Shown: positions 17,399 through 26,000, counted from the first letter of the stretch. The stretch is 64,000 nt of DNA from an uncultured bacterium (GCA_949293185.1 CASFCQ010000001.1:1-64000), one strand, 5' to 3'. Translations and numbers: made by a program. Notes: generated from the sequence alone by a model not told the origin.

Positions 17399-18538
17399 CT
17401 ATTTAGCTGCTTCGGCAAGCTCCATCTCTTTTTTTCTTTTACGTCTTCTCATCAGGTCTACAAATGCCTCAAGACGTGTAATGTATCCGGCTTTACCTGT
17501 TTGTTCGTCAAGAATCAACGGCAATATCGGGATTTCACAGTTCTCTCTGATTGCAGGGAAAAAGTTTTGCGACATAATTTCCGGCATGCAGGTAAACGGG
17601 CTTACGTGAATAATGCCGTCTTTACCGTTTTCATTTGCATAAACAATATCAGATACACATTCCAGCGAGTCGCCGCCTATATCTCTTGCAAGGTAAGGCT
17701 TTGCCAGTCTTATTGCCCTTTCAAGGTGAGTTTCTCCTTTAACAAACATCTTAGGAATAATAGCATCTCTTAAAAAGCTTGAAACAGTGAGAGTTCTTCT
17801 TGTTTGTACTCCCATTTTTCCGAGTTCTCTTTCTATATTCTGATTAGAGAAAGGATCTTGTACAAGGTAAATTTCCCCTGTTAAGTCAACATGGAGAACT
17901 TCTCTTTTGGGGTCAATTTGTACCTTTTTGATTTCCGCTGTTGCTTGTTTTTCTGCTTTCTTTAATTCTTTGTAGTGGTTTGCTTCGTATATAAGCTTCA
18001 TCCCTTTTTTAAAAGCCTTTTCTGCGTCCCCCTGGTGGATTTCTCTTGCTCTGTAATAAGAAAGGAGGTTTTCCATTCTGTCAGTAGCAAAAACTTTTCT
18101 GAAAGCAAAAACAATTGCTCTTAAAATAGTTATCGGGTTTTTTACCCCGCTTAATTCTGTTAAGAATTTGTACATTCCTTTTACGCCGTCATAGAGCTGT
18201 AGTTCTATGTAATTTGCGTGGTATCCCATATCTTCCAGTGTATTTTGAATACCTGCGCCGTATTCGCCAAGACGGCAAATACCGGGGGAAGATATCATTG
18301 CAACGTAATCAGCGCCGCCTTCTATCGCTTCTATAAAGTTGCCTAGAATCAATTTGTAGGGCAAACAAATAGACTCGGGGCTGTTTTTTGTGCCCAGAGA
18401 CAGTGTCCTTTTACTTGAATACGGAGGAATAAAAGGTTCTATTCCCAGCCTTCTCAGTGCAGAACCCCATGCAATATAAATATTTCCCATATGAGGAAAT
18501 GCTACTTTAATTTTTTTCTTTGTTTTTTTGTCTGCCAT
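17399..18538 (-). CDS. 2-hydroxyacyl-CoA dehydratase / CoA-protein activase-related protein (DUF2229-type)
   Basis: Member of the group annotated as acyl-CoA dehydratase activase-related or CoA-protein activase (HgdB/DUF2229 region). It starts KVAFPHMGNIYIAWGSALRRLG and has NSPESICLPYKLILGNFIEAIEGGADYVAM followed by SPGICRLGEYGAG, where the two cysteines are the family's likely iron-sulfur ligands. HVSPFTCMPEIM near residue 330 has another Cys. Only the substrate-like half is present; the ATPase activator half usually fused to it is not adjacent. The true substrate of these widespread anaerobe proteins is unknown. Confidence 0.8.
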   Translation of the reverse strand: MADKKTKKKIKVAFPHMGNIYIAWGSALRRLGIEPFIPPYSSKRTLSLGTKNSPESICLPYKLILGNFIEAIEGGADYVAMISSPGICRLGEYGAGIQNTLEDMGYHANYIELQLYDGVKGMYKFLTELSGVKNPITILRAIVFAFRKVFATDRMENLLSYYRAREIHQGDAEKAFKKGMKLIYEANHYKELKKAEKQATAEIKKVQIDPKREVLHVDLTGEIYLVQDPFSNQNIERELGKMGVQTRRTLTVSSFLRDAIIPKMFVKGETHLERAIRLAKPYLARDIGGDSLECVSDIVYANENGKDGIIHVSPFTCMPEIMSQNFFPAIRENCEIPILPLILDEQTGKAGYITRLEAFVDLMRRRKRKKEMELAEAAK

Positions 18539-18678
18539 ACTCCTGACCCTTGTTTAAAATGTTGAATATCAAAATAAAATTAATAGGTATTTTTCCTAAT
18601 TATATATTAAATAAAAATTTTTAGTGTTGAATTATTAAGCAATATAAACAGCCATGTTTTCTTATATTTTGTTTGGGA

Positions 18679-18798
18679 TATAATTTTATTGTAGTACAGT
18701 AATTGGACTTTAGACGGAATCAGTCGGGGCCGAGAAGCAGGTCTTCAAAGCATAAACCCTTCCTAGTATGTTAAAGCCCGCAAGAAAAGGAGAAAAAG
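18679..18798 (+). promoter_or_regulatory. rpsB promoter -10 and leader
   Basis: TATAAT at 18679-18684 is the likely -10 (the -35, GTTTTC, is weak), giving a leader of about 105 bases. The leader is less A+T-rich than its surroundings and can fold (GAAG-CAGGT-CTTC and others), in keeping with translational autoregulation by S2, which is inferred. The ribosome binding site AAGGAG lies eight bases before the ATG. Confidence 0.45.
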
Positions 18799-19617
18799 AT
18801 GCCGGTAGCATCAATGATTGATTTACTCGAAGCCGGAGTTCACTTCGGACACCAGACACAAAGATGGAACCCCAAATTCGGACACCAGACACAAAGATGG
18901 AACCCCAAAATGAAACCGTATATTTACGGTGCAAGAAACGGAATCTATGTAATAGATTTAAGAAAAACTTCTGACAAATTGGATGAAGCTTACGAAATCG
19001 TTAAAGAATTTGCCGCAAGAGGTAAAAATGTTCTTTTCGTAGGTACTAAAAAACAGGCTACTGAAGTTGTTGCTCAAGAAGCTCAAAGATGTGGTATGTA
19101 TTACATCAACAGAAGATGGCTCGGCGGTTTGTTAACTAACTTTGAAACTATCAGAGGCAGAGTTAACAAATTAAGAGAACTTGAAGACTTTGTAAACTCA
19201 GGTCATATCGACAAACTTCCGAAAAAAGAAGTTGTTCAAATGACTAAAAAACTTGAAAAATTGTCTAAAACTTTAGGCGGTATCAAAGAAATGCGCGGTA
19301 TGCCGGACATTATCTTTGTTGTTGACCAGAAGAAAGAAGACATTGCTATTGCAGAAGCTAACAAATTGCATATCCCTGTAATTTGTCTTGCTGATACAAA
19401 CGCAAACCCTGACGGAATTGATTACATCATCCCAGGTAACGATGATGCTATCCGTTCAATCAGACTGATTGCCGCTAAATTGGCTGATGCTGTTTTAGAA
19501 GGTAAACAATTAAGAGAAAACAAAGCTGTAGGCGCTAAAGCAGAAACTATTAAAGCAGAAGATGCAGGTGTTACAGCAGAAGATGCTAAAGCTGAAGAAG
19601 CTCCGGCTGAAGCATAA
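18799..19617 (+). CDS. rpsB: 30S ribosomal protein S2 with an 11-residue internal duplication
   Basis: S2 binds the platform/head junction of the 30S subunit and helps recruit S1. Family motifs are [84 protein letters not shown] and [17 protein letters not shown]. The segment [11 protein letters not shown] occurs twice in tandem (residues 16-26 and 27-37) from a perfect 33-base duplication. Normal S2 has it once. The C-terminus ends in an acidic Ala/Glu-rich tail. tsf follows, the usual pairing. Function is certain; the duplication is discussed separately. Confidence 0.97.
   Translation: MPVASMIDLLEAGVHFGHQTQRWNPKFGHQTQRWNPKMKPYIYGARNGIYVIDLRKTSDKLDEAYEIVKEFAARGKNVLFVGTKKQATEVVAQEAQRCGMYYINRRWLGGLLTNFETIRGRVNKLRELEDFVNSGHIDKLPKKEVVQMTKKLEKLSKTLGGIKEMRGMPDIIFVVDQKKEDIAIAEANKLHIPVICLADTNANPDGIDYIIPGNDDAIRSIRLIAAKLADAVLEGKQLRENKAVGAKAETIKAEDAGVTAEDAKAEEAPAEA
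18844..18909 (+). repeat. Perfect 33-bp tandem duplication inside rpsB
   Basis: 18844-18876 and 18877-18909 are identical (unit begins TTCGGACACCAGACACAAAG). It is in frame and adds 11 residues in the most conserved part of S2. The absence of even silent changes means it is very recent or an assembly error. Confidence 0.95.
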
Positions 19618-19626
19618 TTGATAATT

Positions 19627-19664
19627 GAAAAAGCAGGTTGGAAAACTTCCTGCCTGCTTTTTTA
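19627..19664 (+). terminator. Intercistronic terminator or attenuator between rpsB and tsf
   Basis: Arms AAAAAGCAGG and CCTGCTTTTT enclose a 15-base loop, followed by T. It may lower tsf expression relative to rpsB or process the transcript. Confidence 0.7.
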
Positions 19665-19759
19665 TATTTCAAGATGGAAAGTATTTTTGAAATATACTCC
19701 CTGGGTAAATTCAGGGCTATATCTAAGGTTTATTAAAACAAACAGAGAGGATAATTATT

Positions 19760-20626
19760 ATGACAATAACCGCTGCTATGGTAAAAGAACTCAGAGAAAA
19801 AACCGGTGCAGGTATTCTTGATGCTAAAAAAGCTCTCGTTGAAAACGATGGTGATATGGAAAAAGCAATGGAATTCCTCCGTCAAAAAGGTATTGCTTCT
19901 GCTGAAAAGAAAATGGGCAGAATCGCTGCTGAAGGTTTAGTAGGTTCTTATATTGAAGGCAATGTCGGCGCAATGATTGAAGTAAACTGCGAAACTGACT
20001 TTGTTGCTAAAAACGAAGAATTTAAAGAACTCGTTTCTAACCTCGCTAAACAGGTTGTTGCTATTAAACCTGCTAATGTTGAAGAATTATTGGCTTCTAC
20101 TTGTGCAAAATGCGGCAAAAAAATTGAAGATATCGTTAAAGAAAAAGTTGCTACAATCGGTGAAAAAATCACAGTAAGAAGATTCGTAATCGTTGAAGGC
20201 AATCCTGCAACTTATATTCACAACGGTAAAATCGGTGTTCTTTTAAACACTGATAAAGCTGATGAAGCTCTTGAAAAAGACATTTGTCTGCACATCGCTT
20301 CTAACGCTCCTGAATTTGTTTCAAGAGAAGAAATTCCTCAATCGGTTATCGATGAAGAAACAAGAATCGAAATGGGCAAAGAAGACCTTGCTAAAAAACC
20401 TGAAAATATCAGAGCAAAAATCGTTGAAGGCAGAATCAACAAACTGATGGCTTCAAGATGTCTGCTTGAACAACCGTTCGTTAAAAATCCGGATGAAACA
20501 GTTGCTCAATTGATTGAAGGCAAATTGCAAATCAAATCATTTGTACGCTATGTATTAGGCGAAGGTCTTGAAAAAAGACAGGATAACTTTGCTGAAGAAG
20601 TAGCAAGCCAAATGGCAGGCAAGTAA
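19760..20626 (+). CDS. tsf: Elongation factor Ts
   Basis: Nucleotide exchange factor for EF-Tu. The N-terminal UBA-like domain ITAAMVKELREKTGAGILDAKKAL, then IEVNCETDFVAKNEEFKEL, are EF-Ts signatures. The core has two repeats and the C-terminus ends in the conserved QPFVKNPDETVAQLIE. The 288-residue length is typical for the long form. A CAKCGKK pair at about 115 is unusual but sits in a variable loop. Ribosome binding site GAGAGGA precedes the ATG. The end is followed by the structured repeat region. Confidence 0.97.
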   Translation: MTITAAMVKELREKTGAGILDAKKALVENDGDMEKAMEFLRQKGIASAEKKMGRIAAEGLVGSYIEGNVGAMIEVNCETDFVAKNEEFKELVSNLAKQVVAIKPANVEELLASTCAKCGKKIEDIVKEKVATIGEKITVRRFVIVEGNPATYIHNGKIGVLLNTDKADEALEKDICLHIASNAPEFVSREEIPQSVIDEETRIEMGKEDLAKKPENIRAKIVEGRINKLMASRCLLEQPFVKNPDETVAQLIEGKLQIKSFVRYVLGEGLEKRQDNFAEEVASQMAGK

Positions 20627-20630
20627 AAAG

Positions 20631-20759
20631 CGTAAGCCGTGTGTGAAGGCTTGACGGAGTCCGAGAACTCGGACGACAAAGAGCCGTAACCAATCGATGG
20701 CGACACTCTGCCGAATAAAACGTGACTAAATGTCACATTTTATGAGAGGTGAGCACAGG
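20631..20759 (+). repeat. Structured intergenic module, tandem copy 1
   Basis: Contains three potential hairpins: AAGCC/GGCTT (20634-20652), GTCCGA-GAAC-TCGGAC (20659-20674), and TAAAAcGTGAC-TAAAT-GTCACaTTTTA (20716-20742) with one internal mismatch, the last enclosed by CTCT/AGAG. The same order recurs in copy 2, with compensatory changes. It follows tsf directly and may be part of its transcript. Confidence 0.8.
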
Positions 20760-20888
20760 CGCAAGCCGTGTGTGAAGGCTTGAAGGGCTTTCAGAACTGA
20801 AAGACCGAAAAGCCGGACAATCAAATGCCGCCGTTGTACTCTGCCGAACAAAAGTTGACTAAATGTCAAGTTTTGTGAGAGGTAAAAC
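20760..20888 (+). repeat. Structured intergenic module, tandem copy 2
   Basis: Second copy of the module. Hairpins are AAGCC/GGCTT (20763-20781), CTTTCA-GAAC-TGAAAG (20788-20803) and CAAAAgTTGAC-TAAAT-GTCAAgTTTTG (20849-20875). The loops GAAC and TAAAT are kept, while four of six pairs in the middle hairpin and two pairs in the last one differ compensatorily from copy 1. Confidence 0.8.
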
Positions 20889-20960
20889 GCAGTTAACGAA
20901 ACGAACGAATCTTTGATTCGACAGGCGGAAAAAAGCGCAGCCGTGTAAAGGCGCTTTAAA
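20828..20960 (+). ncRNA. Candidate structured RNA domain closed by CCGCC/GGCGG
   Basis: CCGCC (20828-20832) can pair with GGCGG (20924-20928), enclosing the last hairpin of module copy 2 and a further hairpin CGAATC-TTT-GATTCG (20906-20920). A last hairpin AAAGCGC/GCGCTTT follows at 20932-20957. A smaller element of the same design is at 59272-59330. No known RNA family was recognised. Confidence 0.5.
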
Positions 20961-20963
20961 ATT

Positions 20964-21003
20964 TAAACCAAAAGCCTCCGAAATTTCGGAGGCTTTTGGT
21001 TTA
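20964..21003. terminator. Perfect 40-bp palindromic bidirectional terminator
   Basis: The 40 bases are a perfect palindrome (half: TAAACCAAAAGCCTCCGAAA). It closes the rpsB-tsf-module transcript and, on the minus strand, the convergent Gly-rich protein gene that ends at 21012. Confidence 0.85.
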
Positions 21004-21011
21004 TAGAATTA

Positions 21012-21731
21012 TCACCATTGTATTATTACAGCGCCGGAATGTCCATTTTGTGCTTTGGCACTTATGTTAGAGGTCTTTTGGTTGTATTGTCCGCCGAGTC
21101 CGTATTTTGAACTTTTGGAAATGTCATACAAATAATAGTATTTTTCAGGAATATGGTATTCATCCTGAACCTGTTTACTGCCCATTGGAGTCATTCTCGT
21201 TGATTTTGAACCTCCGTGCGCAATAATTTTCAGCGATTCTATCGTTGTTGTTTCACCGTCTTTTGCATCTATGAAATTGTTATTCTCATCAATATATGTG
21301 CCTGTTCCGCCTTTGCCTATTTTTATTACTATGACGGGATTGGTTATTTGTTTATGTTTTGAGATTATTTCTCCATTTTTTCCGCTTTCATAAGGTGTTG
21401 CTCCTCCTCCGCCGCCTGATGCAAAAATAAAAAATCCTGCGTTTACTTTGGGGCGGGAAAATATGCAGCTGTTGCCTGTTGCGGAGTGGACAAGCTTTTC
21501 TTCTTTTCCGTTGATTTTATACAGTCTTGCGACATGTTCGCCTTGAGTATTTAGTGTGCAGACGAATCTTCCTCTGGTGTATTTCTTTGCAAAATTAATT
21601 AATTTTGCCGAAATGTAGGGTTTAAATACAACGAGTACAAGCTGGCTTAACACAAAAATAATTAAGAGAGCTGATATAACAGCTTTTATTATTATAAAAC
21701 CTTTTGGTTCTTCGTTTTCAGATTCTATCAT
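21012..21731 (-). CDS. Unknown membrane-anchored protein with Gly-rich extracytoplasmic domain
   Basis: 239 residues. After a short charged N-terminus, residues 13-35 form a membrane helix (IIIKAVISALLIIFVLSQLV-like), with the rest outside, a layout like pseudopilins or minor pilins but without a prepilin peptidase site. The domain has GFFIFASGGGGGATPYESG, IKIGKGGTGTYIDE and a terminal GHSGAVIIQW, the pattern of Gly-rich fibre/adhesin tips. The ATG at 21731 follows AGGGGT at good distance; a longer frame to 21815 lacks a ribosome binding site. Function unknown; surface display is an inference. Confidence 0.7.
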   Translation of the reverse strand: MIESENEEPKGFIIIKAVISALLIIFVLSQLVLVVFKPYISAKLINFAKKYTRGRFVCTLNTQGEHVARLYKINGKEEKLVHSATGNSCIFSRPKVNAGFFIFASGGGGGATPYESGKNGEIISKHKQITNPVIVIKIGKGGTGTYIDENNNFIDAKDGETTTIESLKIIAHGGSKSTRMTPMGSKQVQDEYHIPEKYYYLYDISKSSKYGLGGQYNQKTSNISAKAQNGHSGAVIIQW

Positions 21732-21840
21732 ATTACCCCTGACACAAATATAAGATATTTTATTATTTTTTAATGGGAATTGCAAGGGAAAGCCCAATGC
21801 TGATATAATTAACACGTTAACAAAAATAAGGAATTAAATT

Positions 21841-22122
21841 ATGACAGAAGTAAGAGCAAGCCACCTGCTTGTAAAAACAGAAGAAGAAGCAAAACAGCTT
21901 AGAGAAGAAATCTTAAACGGTAAAAAATTCGAAGATGTTGCAGCAGAAGTATCACTCTGCCCGTCCGGTGCAAACGGAGGCGACCTCGGATTTTTCGGTA
22001 AAGGGGTAATGGTTAAGGAGTTTGAGGACGCTGCTTTTTCAATGAATGTCGGAGATTTGTCTGAACCTATCCAAACACAATTCGGCTGGCATTTGCTTTA
22101 TTTAACAGATAAGAAGGACTAA
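21841..22122 (+). CDS. Parvulin-type peptidyl-prolyl cis-trans isomerase
   Basis: Single-domain parvulin of 93 residues, catalysing cis-trans isomerisation at prolyl bonds. Signatures are VRASHLLVKTEEEAKQL, CPSGANGGDLGFFGKGVMV and PIQTQFGWHLLYL. There is no signal peptide, so it is cytoplasmic, like PpiC. The next gene starts one base after its stop. Likely first gene of a run through the peptidase, the 132-residue protein and the methylase. Confidence 0.95.
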   Translation: MTEVRASHLLVKTEEEAKQLREEILNGKKFEDVAAEVSLCPSGANGGDLGFFGKGVMVKEFEDAAFSMNVGDLSEPIQTQFGWHLLYLTDKKD

Positions 22123-22123
22123 T

Positions 22124-23779
22124 ATGATAGAAAAGTTAAGGGAGTTTTTAAAAAAAGAGAATCTTGATTGTCTTTTAATAAATACAACTGATGAATTTCT
22201 TGTGGAATATAATGAGCTTTCCAACTGTGCAAGATACTTTGTGACGGGCTTTTCAGGTTCGACCGGTGATGTATTGCTTACGCAGGACAAGGTTTATCAG
22301 TTTGTAGACGGAAGATATCACGAACAGGCTGATAAGGAATGCGATTTAAAACAAGTTACTGTTGTTAAACTGCAGCTCGGACAAACTTTTTTAGGCGAAC
22401 TTGTACAAAGGATTGCACCTGACAGCAGAATAGGTATTGTCTCTAAAAAAATCTCCCTTAATTTTTATAAAAATTTAAAAATTAAACTTTCTAAAAAACA
22501 TTGTAAAATCAAAGCGCTTGATTTTGAGCCGGTTGAACTTTTTCATAAACTTGAAGCAAGCAAAGGTAAAGAAGCTGTTGAACAGATAACTATTGATATT
22601 GCCGGTATAAGTGCAGATGAAAAGTTTAAAATGCTTTCGCGTAAATTAAAAAGGAATGAGGCGTTTGTTGATACCCATCTGGAAAATATTGCTTATCTGA
22701 CAAACTGCAGGCAGTATAAAACTCCTTATTCTTCAACTTTTAAGGCAAAGATGGTTTTGTATAAAGACAGAGCTGTTATTTTCAGCGATGAAGGTTTTGA
22801 TACAAAAATCGGTGAATATTTTGAAATTTTGCCGTTAAAAGAGTTTGATAATGCTTTTAAAAAGGTTAAATGTGTTTTATTTAATCCTTCGACTATAAAT
22901 TATTATGATTTTAGTCTTATAAAAAATAAAGCGTCAGAACTGCCAAAAGATTACATAAAAGAGATGAAAGCAATAAAAAATGACGCAGAAATAGCCCACT
23001 TTAAAAAGAATTATAAACGCACAGATAACGTTGTGAATTATGCGGGCAACCGTATTCAAGCAGCCGGTAATATTACTGAAAAAGCACTCTCTGATGAAAT
23101 AGAAAAGGAATTTTTAAAACAGGGAGCAAAACAGCTGAGCTTTAAGACGATTCTTGCTGCAGGAAAAAATTCTTCTGTTATTCATTATTCTCATCCGAGT
23201 GATAAAGCTGTTATAGAAGATGGTGATTTTGTTCTTTTGGATTGCGGAGGTCACTTTGAGGGCGGGTATTCTACTGATATTACCAGAACATTTGTTAAAG
23301 GTGTTCCGTCTGCAATGCAGAAAAAAGTCTATACAACAGTGTTAAAAATGTTTTTGAATGCATACAATTACCCTGTTACTAACAGAACAACAGGTTATAC
23401 ATTAGATGCTGTAGCAAGAAAGATTCACAGACAATCAGGTTTAAAGGACTTTAATTTTAACCATGGGCTTGGACACGGTGTAGGTATAAATGTGCATGAA
23501 AATCCGCCGACTATTTCCTGCGGAGTAATGGGAAAAAGAGTTCTGAAAAAGAATATGGTTTTTACAATCGAACCCGGTCTTTACAAAACAGGTTTTGGGG
23601 GAGTAAGATTAGAAAACTCTGTTTATTTAACTGAAAAAAACGGAAAATTGAAAATTGAATCATTGTCTCATGTTCCTTTTCAGGAAAATGCAATTGATTT
23701 TTCTCTTTTGAATAAACAGGAAAAAATTTGGTTGAAACAATGGAATAATAACACTTTATCGGGAGGCAAAAATGATTAA
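22124..23779 (+). CDS. Xaa-Pro aminopeptidase, M24B family
   Basis: Dimetal peptidase that removes N-terminal residues preceding proline. The N-terminal creatinase-like domains (1-310) include NCARYFVTGFSGSTGDVLL and a second lyase-type domain. The catalytic pita-bread domain (315-540) carries the metal ligands: Asp in VLLDCGGHFEGG and TDITRTF, His in HGLGHGVGINVHE, Glu in VFTIEPGLY and GGVRLENSVYL. The 551-residue length matches the long eukaryote-like AMPP. Its stop region overlaps the next gene by eight bases. Confidence 0.94.
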   Translation: MIEKLREFLKKENLDCLLINTTDEFLVEYNELSNCARYFVTGFSGSTGDVLLTQDKVYQFVDGRYHEQADKECDLKQVTVVKLQLGQTFLGELVQRIAPDSRIGIVSKKISLNFYKNLKIKLSKKHCKIKALDFEPVELFHKLEASKGKEAVEQITIDIAGISADEKFKMLSRKLKRNEAFVDTHLENIAYLTNCRQYKTPYSSTFKAKMVLYKDRAVIFSDEGFDTKIGEYFEILPLKEFDNAFKKVKCVLFNPSTINYYDFSLIKNKASELPKDYIKEMKAIKNDAEIAHFKKNYKRTDNVVNYAGNRIQAAGNITEKALSDEIEKEFLKQGAKQLSFKTILAAGKNSSVIHYSHPSDKAVIEDGDFVLLDCGGHFEGGYSTDITRTFVKGVPSAMQKKVYTTVLKMFLNAYNYPVTNRTTGYTLDAVARKIHRQSGLKDFNFNHGLGHGVGINVHENPPTISCGVMGKRVLKKNMVFTIEPGLYKTGFGGVRLENSVYLTEKNGKLKIESLSHVPFQENAIDFSLLNKQEKIWLKQWNNNTLSGGKND

Positions 23780-24170
23780 ATTTAATATAACAAGACAAAA
23801 ATCGCTAGTGCAGTCAACAGCTGTATCAAGAACCCAAAGAGCAATAAAAAACCAACTTACAAAAAGTATAAAATCTTCTCCGTTCAATGAAAACCAGCAC
23901 CTGTCAATCGAAATCAACGATCACCCGTTTGAAAGATATTTTATGCGATTTTTTGATATTGATGAAGAAGTCGTAAAAGCAAACCTTAATGCAAAATTTA
24001 CAAGGGCTTATATTGAAAACGGTAAATTGACCGCAAAAAAATACCAATTTACCGATACTTTTACAGCAAATCAGCTTACGGAGTTGAAGGAGGGAACTCA
24101 CCGTTCTTTTGAAAAAAATTCTTTTATATACAGACTTGCAGAAAAAATAAATAAGGCTATAGAGGAATAA
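23772..24170 (+). CDS. Unknown 132-residue protein
   Basis: Not recognised. A basic N-terminus (TRQKSLVQSTAVSRTQRAI) is followed by a compact mixed alpha/beta stretch (EINDHPFERYFMRFFDID). There is no signal or membrane segment. GGGAGG lies at ideal distance before the ATG inside the end of the peptidase gene, and the rRNA methylase follows after two bases, so it is in the same operon. A link to translation or ribosome work is suggested only by this position. Confidence 0.6.
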   Translation: MIKFNITRQKSLVQSTAVSRTQRAIKNQLTKSIKSSPFNENQHLSIEINDHPFERYFMRFFDIDEEVVKANLNAKFTRAYIENGKLTAKKYQFTDTFTANQLTELKEGTHRSFEKNSFIYRLAEKINKAIEE

Positions 24171-24172
24171 AA

Positions 24173-24946
24173 ATGCAAGAATACGAGGTTATAACAAGTA
24201 CTTCTAATACAAGAATAAAAGAAGCGGCTAAACTTCAACAAAAAAAATACAGAAATGAAACCGGATTATTTCTAATTGAAGGGCATAAACCTTTGGAAGA
24301 GGCATTTGCTTCCGGCGTAAACATACAGAGTGTCTACACGACGGAAAAGTACTTGCAACGGTTTGATTTTGTAAAAGATAAAATCACTCTTGTTACACCC
24401 CCTGTGCTGGAAAAAATATCGACAACAGACAGTATGCCGGAGGCTGTTGCGGTTGCAAAACAGCAAAAATTCTCTCTTGAAGATATAAAACACTCTAAAA
24501 GACTCGTGCTGCTTGAAAATATTAAAGATGCAGGTAATCTTGGAACATTAATACGCTGTGCCTGTGCTTTTTCTATGGATGCAATTTTACTTTGCGGTGA
24601 TACTGTGGATATTTATAATCCCAAAGTCGTTCGCTCAACTGTTGGTGCTATGTTTAAACTTCCAATTGTTAAAACATCCGTGGAAAACGCTAAAAAAGTT
24701 TTTGGTGCTTCAAATTTTGTTGCAAGTGTTGTTAATCATAAAGATACAGTATTACCGGAAACTATTGATTATAAAGAGCCGTTTGTGCTTATGCTCGGCT
24801 CAGAGGCTGACGGTTTGACTCAGGAAGCAATAAATACGGCTGATATAAAGACAACTATTCCGATAAGCAATAAAACGGAGTCTTTAAATCTGGCGACGGC
24901 AGGGGCAATTCTGCTTTATATAAGTGCAGCTAAACTATCGCTTTAA
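24173..24946 (+). CDS. SpoU/TrmH-family RNA 2'-O-methyltransferase
   Basis: SAM-dependent SPOUT methylase acting on rRNA or tRNA ribose. An N-terminal L30e-like substrate-binding domain (GLFLIEGHKPLEEAF) precedes the SPOUT domain with its three knot motifs: LLENIKDAGNLGTLIRCACAF, FVLMLGSEADGLTQEAI and IPISNKTESLNLATAGAILLY. The length of 257 fits RlmB/TsnR relatives. The exact base methylated cannot be told. Directly follows the unknown 132-residue gene. Confidence 0.93.
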   Translation: MQEYEVITSTSNTRIKEAAKLQQKKYRNETGLFLIEGHKPLEEAFASGVNIQSVYTTEKYLQRFDFVKDKITLVTPPVLEKISTTDSMPEAVAVAKQQKFSLEDIKHSKRLVLLENIKDAGNLGTLIRCACAFSMDAILLCGDTVDIYNPKVVRSTVGAMFKLPIVKTSVENAKKVFGASNFVASVVNHKDTVLPETIDYKEPFVLMLGSEADGLTQEAINTADIKTTIPISNKTESLNLATAGAILLYISAAKLSL

Positions 24947-24978
24947 TATTATGTTTATTTTTGCTAAAATAAAGAGCT

Positions 24979-25224
24979 ATGAGATTAGATAAATTTTTAA
25001 AAGTATCAAGACTTATTAAACGGCGGACCGTCGCTAATGATGCGTCAGAGCAGGGACGAGTTCTTGTTAATAATGTACAGGCAAAACCATCTAAGCAGCT
25101 TAAAGAAGGGGATATTATCACAATAGTTCACTTTAATAAAAGTATTAGTGTAAAGGTTGTTAAAATACCTACAGGTAATGTGTCTGTACAGGAAGCGTCT
25201 TCTCTTTATGAAGAAATTACATAG
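24979..25224 (+). CDS. S4-domain RNA-binding protein (RqcP/HslR type)
   Basis: An 81-residue single S4 domain: MRLDKFLKVSRLIKRRTVANDA, QGRVLVNNVQAKPSKQLKEGD. This is the size and pattern of RqcP (YabO) in ribosome-associated quality control and of heat-shock protein Hsp15. RqcP binds the 50S with peptidyl-tRNA; which role applies is not settled without RqcH. The first four codons carry the R-L-D-K-F-L signature. It is downstream of the methylase in the same direction. Confidence 0.9.
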   Translation: MRLDKFLKVSRLIKRRTVANDASEQGRVLVNNVQAKPSKQLKEGDIITIVHFNKSISVKVVKIPTGNVSVQEASSLYEEIT

Positions 25225-25285
25225 TCTTGCAATTATAGGCGTAAATATTTACAATAATATCTATAGACTATAGGAGAGGTTTACA

Positions 25286-25978
25286 ATGAAAAAATATATA
25301 GCATACTGTTTACTGCTTGCAGGGTTGTTTGCCGGTTTTTGTTATTCTGCACAGGCTGTTGGGATAAACAAAAGAATGCACGGTGATGTTCAGGCTATAA
25401 GGCTGCCTGCCGGTACGACAATGAAACTTGAACTGCTTGATACCGTATCTTCTAAACTTGGAGATATGGGGGATGAATTTTCTGCAATGCTGAAAGAGGA
25501 TAAAATTGTTGACGGTCAGGTTGCATTGCCGTCAGGTTCTGTTATCAGAGGTACTATCAACAAAATAACCCCGTCAAAAAGACTTTCAAGAAGTGCTGTT
25601 GTGTACTTTAGCTTTGATCATGTAGTAACACCTAACGGAAAACAAGTTCCTATAACAGCAGGTTTGTACGGATACACTGAACTTACTCTCGATGGCGGAG
25701 TATATTCAGGCGGAAACTACGGTTATGCTGTCCAGCAAAACTGGCAGCAGACAAAAAATATTGTCACCAAAGCTATTGACTGGGGCAAGGGCACAGGAGA
25801 AAATATGCAGTATGTTTGTGTACCAATAGGAGCAATAGGCGGCAGTATAGGCGGAATTTTTTATTACGTAGGTGCTGATATTGTTGATTTATTCAAGAAA
25901 GGCAACGAAGTTACTCTTGACCAGGGAACAAATATCAATATTTTGTTAACTCAGCCTCTTGATATACCGTTGCACTAA
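25286..25978 (+). CDS. Unknown exported protein
   Basis: Sec signal peptide at 1-24 (MKKYIAYCLLLAGLFAGFCY, cleavage near SAQA). The mature part has two strand-rich pieces with LPAGTTMKLELLDTVSSKLGD and LPSGSVIRGTINKI, a pairing weakly like the C-terminal barrel of VirB10/TrbI proteins. A later Gly-rich hydrophobic stretch (CVPIGAIGGSIGGIFYYVG) could insert into a membrane. It ends with a LPLDIPLH-like tail. Good ribosome binding site (AGGAGAGG). No secretion system genes are nearby, so the VirB10 resemblance should not be read as function. Confidence 0.65.
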   Translation: MKKYIAYCLLLAGLFAGFCYSAQAVGINKRMHGDVQAIRLPAGTTMKLELLDTVSSKLGDMGDEFSAMLKEDKIVDGQVALPSGSVIRGTINKITPSKRLSRSAVVYFSFDHVVTPNGKQVPITAGLYGYTELTLDGGVYSGGNYGYAVQQNWQQTKNIVTKAIDWGKGTGENMQYVCVPIGAIGGSIGGIFYYVGADIVDLFKKGNEVTLDQGTNINILLTQPLDIPLH

Positions 25979-26000
25979 TCAGACTTGTGCCAAGTAAACT

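Noticed and set aside
18710-18934. Minus-strand frame across the rpsB start with repeated peptide units
   Set aside because: It is only the complement of the rpsB duplication; no ribosome binding site and rpsB is certain.
25286-25978. VirB10/TrbI conjugation protein
   Set aside because: Only a weak similarity around two LP-x-G turns; no other conjugation or type IV secretion genes in the window.
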